Part shown: piece after piece, positions 1 through 7,600 of the stretch | Numbering within the stretch: position 1 is the stretch's first letter | Layout: each line of letters starts with the position of its first letter | Assembly: GCA_051881895.1 (NCBI GenBank) | Contig: JBJEQT010000068.1 | Span: forward strand, 1 to 15,607 | Direction: 5' to 3' | Origin: UBA3818 sp051881895 | GTDB taxonomy: Bacteria; Bacillota; Clostridia; Oscillospirales; Ruminococcaceae | Length of the DNA: 15,607 nucleotides | The notes under the pieces: generated by a model | Told to the model about the DNA's origin: nothing | What the model saw: the letters and a program-made list of their open reading frames with translations, nothing else | The model's database searches: none | Translations under genes and position numbers: made by a program

Positions 1-7
1 TGGCGCT

Positions 8-72
8 GGCCGGCCTCTGTGAAGAAGAGCGTATGCTCTTCGGCTTTCACGACAGATGTAGATTATCCGGCC
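8..72. repeat. Long imperfect hairpin near the left edge
   Basis: A nested inverted repeat. The core is a perfect 7-bp stem, GAAGAGC at 24-30 and GCTCTTC at 35-41, with a GTAT loop. It extends outward through TGAA/TTCA (20-23 with 46-49), TCTG/CAGA (16-19 with 53-56) and GGCCGG/CCGGCC (8-13 with 67-72), with small bulges. No T-run follows on either strand, so it does not look like a simple terminator. It may be the edge of a structured RNA or a small repeat whose remainder is outside the window. Seen in sequence; function unknown. Confidence 0.45.
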
Positions 73-115
73 GTCCCATCTTGCTGTTTATCCAAGGCCG
101 CAACAATCAATCGTT

Positions 116-218
116 CCGAAAAAAGCGTACGCCAAGCGCAGGCACTGCAGAAGTGTCTGAACAACAAGATGATGAAATTGCAGTAAAGCAAAATTTCATC
201 TGCGTACGTTCCTTTCCG
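116..218. repeat. Nested inverted repeat, possible patatin gene terminator
   Basis: The outer arms at about 116-132 and 202-218 match in 13 of 17 positions, with an exact shared GCGTACG core, and some matching continues a few bases further out. Inside lies a second hairpin, GATGAAATT (171-179) against AATTTCATC (192-200). Read leftward, as the patatin transcript would be, mismatches become G-U pairs and the structure ends in GCGTACGC followed by six T (124-119), which suits transcription termination. The unusually large loop makes this less certain. The whole 1-258 stretch has no gene I can support beyond these structures. Confidence 0.4.
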
Positions 219-258
219 AAAGTTTATGGAGCCATCTTACACCTATCCTATGCAGTTG

Positions 259-1587
259 TCAAGGATTTGTATCCATTTTATTTTCTGTTTTTGGCTGACG
301 CAGGCTGCAAAGATACATGGCGGCCAGAAATTCTTCGGTCACCGCCGAACACAGCGCACGCACTGCCGGCGGAGGAAAACAGCCTTCCAGCATTTCATCC
401 AGGCACCGGCAGCAGTATAAAAGCACCAGCCGCTTTTCCAAGCCCATCAAATGCTTTGTCAGCTCTTTGGCCGACCGGGCCGCCAGGATCCTGGGGATTT
501 TCTCCGCATCCCGCTCCAGTTTTTGATAGTTTTCGGTCAGGACCGCTTCCATCGACTGGGCGGTGTACTCTTCCAAAGGCGTTACACCCAGCAGCCGGGC
601 CGCCGTCTCGCAGCAGGCCAACGCGATCGTCTCGCTGTCGAGCCGCCCCTGCGGCCGGTCCAAAATCTGCCGCAGCTTCCGCTGTGCCCTGGCCTGTGCC
701 GGATAGACGTTTCCCGGAATCAGATACATGCCGCTTTTGGCCAGCAGGATGTCCGACTGTTTTTCTATCCGCCGATACAACGCTGTTGTTTCCCCCGGCA
801 AAAAAGTATACAAAAAGCCTTCCCTCTTGCCGAACGCCTTTAGGGTTTCCAGATAACCCAGCCGGATATTCCGGACGGTTGTATCACTGTCGAACAGCAA
901 AAACACGCCCAAATCCCACCGGCTTTTCAAACAGCGCAGCCGCACCGTGGGGAAATCCATCTTTCTCACAATGCCGATGGCATCCAAATCCACCGCCACA
1001 ATGTCGTCGGCGCCCATTTCAACCGCCATTTTTACCGGCAAATTGTCCGAATAACCGCCATCGATATAGGTCTTGTCACCGATTACCCGCGCTTTCATCG
1101 CGGGAAAGCACGCGGCGCTGGCCATCAGGTAATCCACCAATTCTCCCACCGGAACAGACTCTTTGGAAAGGACCTTCGGCACCAGCCGTGGATATTCCAC
1201 CGTTATGAATCCAAATTCCACCGGGGACCGGCGGATCTTTTCCTCGTCGATATAAGCCCGGAGCATCTGCTCCAGAGGCCGGGGGTCCGCGCCGCCGTTT
1301 TTTACCATTTCCGAGAGAAACGTTCCCAGCTTGCCGGTGAGATCTTTCCGCCCCTCTATTTTATCTGTCACCGCCACCTCCATCACATCGCTGGTCTTCA
1401 GCTTCTGCCACATATGTTCAGCCAGTTCATAATCCTTTTGCACCATCATCGCGCCGTTAAGCGCCCCCACCGATGTGCCGGTAACGATTTCATAATCAAA
1501 ATTCAGTTCCTGCAGCGCTTTCCACACACCGATCTGATAGGAACCGCGGGAACCGCCGCCTCCCAGGACTACCGCTTTTTTCCCCAT
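259..1587 (-). CDS. Patatin-like phospholipase family protein
   Basis: Predicted lipid acyl hydrolase of 442 residues with a Ser-Asp catalytic dyad. The N-terminal half carries every patatin hallmark: the glycine-rich oxyanion loop G9-G10-G11-G12-S13-R14-G15, the nucleophile elbow G37-T-S39-V-G41, and the catalytic aspartate in D176-G-G. There is no signal peptide or clear membrane segment, so it is probably cytosolic or peripheral at the membrane. Roughly residues 215-442 form a helix-rich C-terminal region with charged heptad-like stretches that I cannot assign; a bare patatin domain is usually only about 200 residues. The start is fixed by AAGGAGGG at 1592-1599, five bases before ATG. It is divergent from the MATE gene and probably monocistronic. 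Substrate is unknown: phospholipid, galactolipid or another ester are all possible. Confidence 0.9.
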   Translation of the reverse strand: MGKKAVVLGGGGSRGSYQIGVWKALQELNFDYEIVTGTSVGALNGAMMVQKDYELAEHMWQKLKTSDVMEVAVTDKIEGRKDLTGKLGTFLSEMVKNGGADPRPLEQMLRAYIDEEKIRRSPVEFGFITVEYPRLVPKVLSKESVPVGELVDYLMASAACFPAMKARVIGDKTYIDGGYSDNLPVKMAVEMGADDIVAVDLDAIGIVRKMDFPTVRLRCLKSRWDLGVFLLFDSDTTVRNIRLGYLETLKAFGKREGFLYTFLPGETTALYRRIEKQSDILLAKSGMYLIPGNVYPAQARAQRKLRQILDRPQGRLDSETIALACCETAARLLGVTPLEEYTAQSMEAVLTENYQKLERDAEKIPRILAARSAKELTKHLMGLEKRLVLLYCCRCLDEMLEGCFPPPAVRALCSAVTEEFLAAMYLCSLRQPKTENKMDTNP

Positions 1588-1610
1588 AATGCCCTCCTTT
1601 TTTTCTTTGT

Positions 1611-1639
1611 ATGATACGGAAAATTTTCTTTTGCCGCAA
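1611..1639 (-). promoter_or_regulatory. Candidate promoter for the patatin gene
   Basis: Read leftward, a -35 like TTGCGG (1639-1634) lies 17 bases from a -10 TATCAT (1616-1611). The start of transcription would fall near 1604, giving a very short leader of about 17 bases that contains only the ribosome binding site. The -35 is weak (three of six consensus bases), so confidence is moderate. Confidence 0.45.
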
Positions 1640-1658
1640 CCAATTGTTTTCGCAAAAG
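1628..1658. promoter_or_regulatory. Candidate operator in the divergent promoter region
   Basis: Perfect 7-bp inverted repeat, CTTTTGC at 1628-1634 and GCAAAAG at 1652-1658, separated by 17 bases that contain the palindrome CAATTG (1641-1646). It overlaps the candidate -35 of the patatin gene and lies about 18 bases upstream of the MATE -35, a position from which one regulator could act on both genes. No regulator gene is present in the window. Inference from position and symmetry only. Confidence 0.35.
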
Positions 1659-1675
1659 ATTTTATCTGGATATCA

Positions 1676-1705
1676 TTGACATTCTCTATGCTTTTTTGCT
1701 ATACT
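1676..1705 (+). promoter_or_regulatory. Strong sigma-A type promoter for the MATE gene
   Basis: A perfect -35 TTGACA (1676-1681) is followed after 18 bases by TATACT (1700-1705), with a TG one base before it (1697-1698), the extended -10 form. Transcription should begin near 1712, giving a leader of about 60 bases to the ATG at 1775. This is the best promoter in the window and probably drives both the MATE gene and the serine hydrolase gene. Confidence 0.8.
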
Positions 1706-1774
1706 GGTCAGACTACCTAATACATTTTAAGACAACTTCGCTCTATTTATTTTACCACAAAGAAAGGAGCCGTT

Positions 1775-3142
1775 ATGTCGAAGCTTCATATCAAAAATTT
1801 TTTTGGCGATAAGCTTTTTTACAAAGAAGTAACCGCCATTGCCCTGCCGATTATGGCGCAGCAGTTTGTCACCTCTTTTGTCAACCTGATCGATAATGTT
1901 ATGGTCGGCGGCGTTGGACAAACGGCTCTGACCACCGTTACGGTTGCCAACCGCTTTTACATGATCGCGTCATCCATCATGTTTGGATTGTGCGGCGCGG
2001 CCGGTATCTACATTGCCCAAAACTATGGCGCCGGCAAAAACGAGCGGTGCCAAAAAATTCTCAACATTAACCTCTCCGTTGGTTTTTTGATCATGGCGCT
2101 TTTTACCGGCGTACTGTTTGTCGCCCCTGAATGGACCATTCATTTGTTTTCCCGTACGCCGGAAATTGTCGATTTGGGGCTCGAGTATATCTACTACGCC
2201 AAATTCACCTACATTCCTTATGGGATCTCCTTCACCTGCATGATGGCCATGCGCGCCATCGGATTAAACAAAATCCAATTGAAAGTGGGTACTGCCACCG
2301 TGTTGACCAACACGGTTTTAAACTACATCCTAATCTATGGCAAACTGGGCGCCCCTGCCATGGGGGTCAAAGGCGCCGCATTGGCCACCATGATCGCCCG
2401 CTTGCTGGAAATGACCATCTATTTGGTGCTTTTGATCCGGCAGCGGCATTTCTATAAATTGGATCTCAAAGGCCTGATTTTCCTGGATTGGTCTTTGATG
2501 AAAAGTATGCTGGCCAAAGCAGTTCCCCTGACTGCAAACGAATTGTTTTTTTCTATCGGCACTTCTTTGGTGTTTAAATCTTATATGCGGGCGGACGAAC
2601 TGCTGGTCGCGGCGATTTCGGTTGTTGATACGGTAATGAATCTGGCGTTTATCGTTTTCGGCGGACTTTCTTCCGCCATCGCCATTTTTATCGGCGGCAA
2701 ACTGGGTGCCAATAAGCTGGAAGAAGCAAAATCCGATGCGAAAAAGATCATCGTTTTCGGCGTTATGGTTTCCATGGTTCTGGGCGCGGCTTTGTTCTGC
2801 ATCGCGCCGTATATCCATCATCTGTATGCGTTAAGCGACGAAGCAATCCACGCGCTGGAAGTACTCATCCGCATCAAAAGCTGCTTGATGCCGATCTATG
2901 TGGTCAATGTCTGCACTTTCTATGTACTGCGCGCCGGCGGCGATACTTTCTCCACCATGCTCATTGATTCCGGTTTTCTTTGGGTCGGTCCGGTCGCGGT
3001 GTCCACTCTGCTTTCCATCTTCACGCCGATCGGCGTTGTCCCGCTGTATATCACCGTCGAATTGCTGGATCTTGTGAAAATGTTTATCGCGTTCTGGTTT
3101 TTAAAACGGGGCCGCTGGGTCCGCAACCTGGCCGCCGATTGA
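1775..3142 (+). CDS. MATE family efflux transporter
   Basis: A 455-residue integral membrane protein of the multidrug and toxic compound extrusion family, expected to export cationic drugs or metabolites in exchange for Na+ or H+. The hydropathy fits about twelve membrane helices in two homologous six-helix halves. The first half has the typical ALPIMAQQF start with LIDNVMVGG in the first helix and GAAGIYIAQNYGAGK after the second; the second half repeats this with SAIAIFIGGKLGANK. Length is normal for the family (about 440-470). The start is supported by AAAGGAG at 1763-1769, five bases before ATG. It is preceded by a strong promoter and followed after 63 bases by a serine hydrolase gene, probably co-transcribed. 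The substrate cannot be read from the sequence. Confidence 0.93.
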   Translation: MSKLHIKNFFGDKLFYKEVTAIALPIMAQQFVTSFVNLIDNVMVGGVGQTALTTVTVANRFYMIASSIMFGLCGAAGIYIAQNYGAGKNERCQKILNINLSVGFLIMALFTGVLFVAPEWTIHLFSRTPEIVDLGLEYIYYAKFTYIPYGISFTCMMAMRAIGLNKIQLKVGTATVLTNTVLNYILIYGKLGAPAMGVKGAALATMIARLLEMTIYLVLLIRQRHFYKLDLKGLIFLDWSLMKSMLAKAVPLTANELFFSIGTSLVFKSYMRADELLVAAISVVDTVMNLAFIVFGGLSSAIAIFIGGKLGANKLEEAKSDAKKIIVFGVMVSMVLGAALFCIAPYIHHLYALSDEAIHALEVLIRIKSCLMPIYVVNVCTFYVLRAGGDTFSTMLIDSGFLWVGPVAVSTLLSIFTPIGVVPLYITVELLDLVKMFIAFWFLKRGRWVRNLAAD

Positions 3143-3153
3143 TCTGGGTCCAT

Positions 3154-3197
3154 GCAGGCCGGAAAGCAACCTTTTCCGCCTGCCTTTCGAAAGGAGG
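3154..3197 (+). promoter_or_regulatory. Hairpins and ribosome binding site before the serine hydrolase
   Basis: The gap after the MATE stop contains an 11-bp stem with one bulged base, GCAGG-c-CGGAAA (3154-3165) against TTTCCGCCTGC (3173-3183). It is directly followed by the 12-base palindrome CCTTTCGAAAGG (3183-3194), which includes part of the ribosome binding site AAAGGAGG (3190-3197). That site sits eight bases before the ATG at 3206 and decides the start codon; the in-frame ATG at 3152 has no comparable site and lies at the edge of the first stem. No T-run follows, so termination is unlikely. The structure could lower translation of the second gene or block 3' decay; that is inference. 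Confidence 0.55.
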
Positions 3198-3205
3198 AAA
3201 AACCG

Positions 3206-4585
3206 ATGTCTCTTTCTTCTCATCTATCCACCGCTTTTGAATCTTATGTTGAAACCGTCATGCAAACTTATGGTGCCGTCGGAATCGCCGTCGCTGTCGT
3301 CGATCGGGAAGGACCGGTATGGGAACGGTTTTTCGGTTACCGAGACCAGGCGCTGAAACTCCCCATCGATCGGGATACCATCTTTGGGCTGGCGTCGGTC
3401 ACCAAATCCTTTACCTGCCTGGCGGTTCTGCAGCTTGCCCAGCAGGGAAAAATCGATCTGGATGCGCCGGTCAGCCGCTACATTCCAGCTTTTCAAAATG
3501 CCCATCGGGAAAAGCCGGTTCTGGTCCGCCATCTGATGAGCCATGTCGGCAGCTTTTGGCCGGTACAGCGAAAAACGGTGGAACCGCTGGCCCGGAAAAT
3601 GGGTCTGTGGAATCACGGCATCGATTTGGCATACAGCGTTCCTTTTTCCCAGGCTTCGGTGCAGGAAGTCTGCGCGGATTTGGATGCACAGGAGACACCG
3701 CTGGGAAATCCCGGCGAATATCTAAGCTACTCCAATGACAGCTTTGGCCTGTTATCCGATATTATCCGCACCCAGGGCGGCGAAGATACCTATGCCGGCT
3801 ACATGAAAAAGCATGTTCTTCGTCCTCTTGATATGTCCCGCAGCGGATGCGGCTTTTTGCCTCCCGCCGCCGATTCCAATGCGGCAGTTCTGTACGAAGA
3901 GCGGGACGGCCGCTTATTGGCCACTCGAGACTATCATGACAACGCCTTTGTGATGATGGGCGGCGGCGCCATGAAATCCACTGTCCGGGATATGGAGAAG
4001 TATCTCCAGCTCTATCTGCGGCAGGGAGCGCCTTTGCTCTCCCCCGATTCTTTTCGCCGTATGACGGCTTCCTACGCTTCTTACCGTCCAAAAACCGGGT
4101 ACGGATACGGACTTTCGGCAGGCACCCTGGCCGGACATTCTGTGTTCGGGCACGGCGGCAGCCTGACCGGGGTTTCTTCCGCCATCAGTTTCTGCCCCGA
4201 TGCCAGATACGGCGTGGTCGTTTTATGCAACACCACCGGCGTCCCCGCCACTTCGATTGCCGAAGCCGCCATGCTCTGGTGTCTCGGCCGGGAACCCCGG
4301 CCCGAAGAGCCTGCGTCTTGTGCCCCATGGCCGCTCCCTCTCCAGCAAAAGGCCTGCGGACGGTATGTGTCCGCCGAGGGCAGTACCATCGAAATTTCCA
4401 TGAACGACGGGAAAATGGAAGTATTTTCCTCCGGCAAGTCCCGTCCGTACCGTTTTTCTGAACCCGGTGTTTTATTCCTTCAGTCCAAAATGACCTGGTC
4501 TGATTTGACCTTGTTTCCCAACCCGCAAGGAGAAATCTTTGCCGTGCGGTATGGCGGGCGGATGCTGAAAAAGGAGTCCTCCTGA
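3206..4585 (+). CDS. Serine hydrolase, class C beta-lactamase / esterase family
   Basis: Predicted 459-residue penicillin-binding-protein-fold hydrolase. The three active-site motifs are present in order and at normal spacing: S64-V-T-K67 (nucleophile and general base), Y175-S-N177, and H316-G-G318 in place of the KTG box, as is common in esterase EstB and AmpC-like hydrolases. About residues 350-459 form a beta-rich C-terminal domain of the kind often appended to this family. No signal peptide or membrane anchor is visible, so it is probably cytosolic, unlike true beta-lactamases; an esterase or peptidase role is more likely than antibiotic resistance. The start at 3206 is chosen over 3152 because AAAGGAGG lies eight bases upstream. 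It follows the MATE gene by 63 bases on the same strand and ends just before a terminator. Confidence 0.88.
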   Translation: MSLSSHLSTAFESYVETVMQTYGAVGIAVAVVDREGPVWERFFGYRDQALKLPIDRDTIFGLASVTKSFTCLAVLQLAQQGKIDLDAPVSRYIPAFQNAHREKPVLVRHLMSHVGSFWPVQRKTVEPLARKMGLWNHGIDLAYSVPFSQASVQEVCADLDAQETPLGNPGEYLSYSNDSFGLLSDIIRTQGGEDTYAGYMKKHVLRPLDMSRSGCGFLPPAADSNAAVLYEERDGRLLATRDYHDNAFVMMGGGAMKSTVRDMEKYLQLYLRQGAPLLSPDSFRRMTASYASYRPKTGYGYGLSAGTLAGHSVFGHGGSLTGVSSAISFCPDARYGVVVLCNTTGVPATSIAEAAMLWCLGREPRPEEPASCAPWPLPLQQKACGRYVSAEGSTIEISMNDGKMEVFSSGKSRPYRFSEPGVLFLQSKMTWSDLTLFPNPQGEIFAVRYGGRMLKKESS

Positions 4586-4589
4586 AAGG

Positions 4590-4627
4590 AGAATTGTCTC
4601 CTCTTTTCCCAAAACTGAGACAATTCT
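4590..4627 (+). repeat. Hairpin after the serine hydrolase stop
   Basis: An 11-bp perfect stem, AGAATTGTCTC (4590-4600) with GAGACAATTCT (4617-4627), and a 16-base loop, begins five bases after the TGA. It has no clear T-run of its own and stands directly before the stronger terminator, so it may protect the 3' end or assist termination. Confidence 0.6.
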
Positions 4628-4631
4628 TATA

Positions 4632-4667
4632 AAAAGGACCGAAAGACTTTTGCCTTTCGGTCCTTTT
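4632..4667. terminator. Bidirectional intrinsic terminator between convergent transcripts
   Basis: A perfect 14-bp stem, AAAAGGACCGAAAG (4632-4645) and CTTTCGGTCCTTTT (4654-4667), with an 8-base loop. The A-rich foot on one side and T-rich foot on the other give a U tract in both directions. It ends rightward transcription from the MATE and serine hydrolase genes and leftward transcription of the purine operon, whose last stop codon lies 11 bases away. Confidence 0.92.
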
Positions 4668-4678
4668 CATTTGGAATT

Positions 4679-7600
4679 TTATTTGTAGTAGTCCACCGCA
4701 CCCTGGAAAATCAGGTCTTGCAGCGTCTTGTCCGGAACGTTTTTGTACAGATTTTCTCCATAGCGCTCCGAATGGCCCATCTTGCCGAATACCCGTCCGT
4801 CGGGCGATGTAATACCCTCGATCGCCTGTACGGAATTGTTGGGATTGAATCGGATATTGGATGTGGGATTGCCCTCCAGATCCACATACTGGGTGGCGAT
4901 CTGACCGTTCTGCGCCAGTTTCTGCACCAGTGCCTCATCGGCTACAAAACGGCCTTCCCCGTGGGAAATAGCTACCGTATGGATCTCCCCAACCTTGCTG
5001 TGCATCAGCCAGGGGGACTTGTTGGAAGCTACCCGAGTGCGCACCAGCATGGACTGGTGACGGCCGATGGTGTTGAAGGTCAAAGTCGGGCAGCTGCTGT
5101 CGGTATCGATGATCTCGCCAAAGGGTACCAACCCCAGCTTGATCAGCGCCTGGAAGCCGTTGCAGATACCGCACATCAGTCCATCCCGATTTTGCAGCAG
5201 TTCATGAACCTGCTCTTTGATTTGCGGATTTCGGAAGAAAGCGGTAATAAACTTGCCGGATCCCTCCGGCTCGTCGCCGCCGGAAAAGCCGCCGGGGATT
5301 GCGATGATCTGGCTGCCGGCAATGGCTTTCTGGAATGCCTGCACCGACTCCTCAATATCCTGCGGCGTCAGATTGCGGACAACAAAGATCTCCGCTTCCG
5401 CACCGGCCCGCTCAAAGGCCCGCGCTGTATCATATTCACAGTTGGTTCCGGGGAATACCGGAATCAGCACATGAGGTTTCGCTGTTTTGGCTGCCGCTTT
5501 GGCTGGCGTTGCGCAAGCGTAAGAGAAAGTCTGAACCGGCTTCTCTTCTTCGCAGCTCAGATACGGGAATACCGGCTGCAGCTTATTTTCATAAATTTTC
5601 TGCAGCTTGTCCATATTAACGGTAGCCGACGGCGTTCTGAGCGAATATCCTTTGGCCGTATGGCCCACCAGGATAGCAGAACCAGGTAATTCCACCGGTC
5701 CGTCCAATTCGCACAAAAACGCGCCGTAGCACTGGTCGAACAAATCGTTTTCACGGAAAGATTCGTCCAGTTCAAAGCCGATATGGTTGCCCAGCATCAT
5801 CTTCATAAGGCCTTCCGCCGCTCCACCGGCGCTCAGGGTCCAGCAGGACAGCACCCGGCCTTTGGAAATCAGGTTCTCCACCTGTTCAAATACCGCTTTT
5901 ACGCTGTTAAAATCCGGCAGTCCGTTGGGATAGTAGAAAGGCTTCATCAAATAAACCGGATGGCCCTCACCCTTGAATTCGGTGGAAACAATGCGGTCCG
6001 CTTTCGCAGTAGACACTGCGAAAGACACCAGTGTAGGCGGTACGTCGATATCCTCAAATGTGCCGGACATGGAGTCTTTTCCGCCGATGGAACCGATCTC
6101 CAGTTCCAATTGGGCCTTCAGCGCGCCCAACAAAGCGGCAAAAGGCTTGCCCCAGCGCTCCGGATCGTTTTGTGTCCGCTCAAAATATTCCTGGAACGTC
6201 AGCCAGCAATTTTTAGCGCTGCCGCCTGCCGCCACAATCTTAGCTACCGATTCGATGACCGCCATCATCGCCCCATGGTACGGGCTGCGGCTGGACAGGT
6301 AAGGATCAAAACCCCAGCCCATCAAGGAACAGGTCGTGGTCTCGCCGCCCAGCACCGGGATCTTGGCCGCCATGGCCTGAGACGGGGTCAGCTGCCATTT
6401 GCCGCCGAAAGGCATCAGTACCGTGCCGGCGCCGATGGTGGAGTCAAACCGTTCCACCAGCCCCTTCTGGGAGCAGATGTTCAGATCGTCCGCCAGTTTT
6501 TCCATCTTCGCGCCGAAATCCAAATACTCCAGCGTTGCTGCTTCCGGCTTCGGATCCGGTACCGATACCGTGGTAAATTTTTTCGCGCCGTTGGAATTGA
6601 GGAATTCTCTCGACAGGTCCACGATTGTCCGGCCATCCAATTCCATCACCAAACGGGGTTCCGCCGTCACTTCCGCCACAACGGTGGATTCCAGGTTCTC
6701 GGTAGAAGCCAGCGCACGGAATGTTTCCACATCCTCCTTGGCCACCACAACAGCCATACGCTCCTGGGATTCGCTGATAGCAAGTTCGGTGCCGTCCAAC
6801 CCCTCATATTTTTTCGGAACTTTGCTTAAATCGATATGCAGCCCATCGGCCAATTCACCGATGGCTACCGATACGCCGCCCGCGCCGAAGTCGTTGCAGC
6901 GTTTGATCAGGCGGGTCGCTTTGGGATCGCGGAACAGCCGCTGGAGTTTGCGCTCCTCCGGCGCGTTGCCCTTCTGCACCTCGGCGCCGCAGCTTTCCAG
7001 CGATTCGAGGGTGTGGGACTTGGAGGAACCGGTGGCGCCGCCGCAGCCGTCACGCCCGGTGCGCCCGCCCAGCAGGATGACTACATCGGACGGTGCAGGA
7101 CGCTCCCGAATCACGTTTTCCTGGGGCGCCGCACCCACTACCGCGCCGATCTCCATACGCTTTGCCACATAGCCTGGATGGTAGATTTCGGTTACATGCC
7201 CGGTAGCCAGACCAATCTGGTTGCCGTAGGAGCTGTATCCTGCCGCCGCGGTGGTAACGATCTTTCTCTGGGGCAGCTTGCCCTTCATGGTCTGATCCAC
7301 CGGCAGCAGCGGATCCGCTGCACCGGTGACACGCATGGCCTGATAAACGTAGCTGCGGCCGGACAGCGGGTCACGGATGGCGCCGCCCAGGCAGGTAGCT
7401 GCGCCGCCGAACGGTTCAATCTCGGTGGGGTGGTTATGCGTCTCGTTTTTAAACATCAAAAGCCAATCCTGCTCTTCGCCGTCTACATCCACCTTGATTT
7501 TGACCGAGCAGGCGTTAATTTCCTCCGACTCGTCCAGATCGTGCATTTTTCCGGCGGCTTTGAGCACTTTGGTACCGATGGTGGCAAGATCCATCAACGT

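Noticed and set aside
63..244. Short leftward open frame (ending with a TAA at 65-63) with a protein-like hydrophobic translation
   Set aside because: It has no ATG or GTG start with a ribosome binding site, and the region is occupied by inverted repeats. A rightward frame open from position 1 to the TAA at 184-186 is equally plausible as a gene end, so neither is claimed.
33..1208. Long rightward open frame opposite the patatin gene
   Set aside because: It lies antisense to a clear patatin with intact motifs, is extremely rich in proline, serine and arginine, and has no ribosome binding site or recognisable domain. It is a shadow of the real gene.
3206..4585. Antibiotic-resistance class C beta-lactamase
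   Set aside because: There is no signal peptide, and the HGG box replaces KTG; this fits an esterase or peptidase-like relative better than a periplasmic or secreted beta-lactamase.
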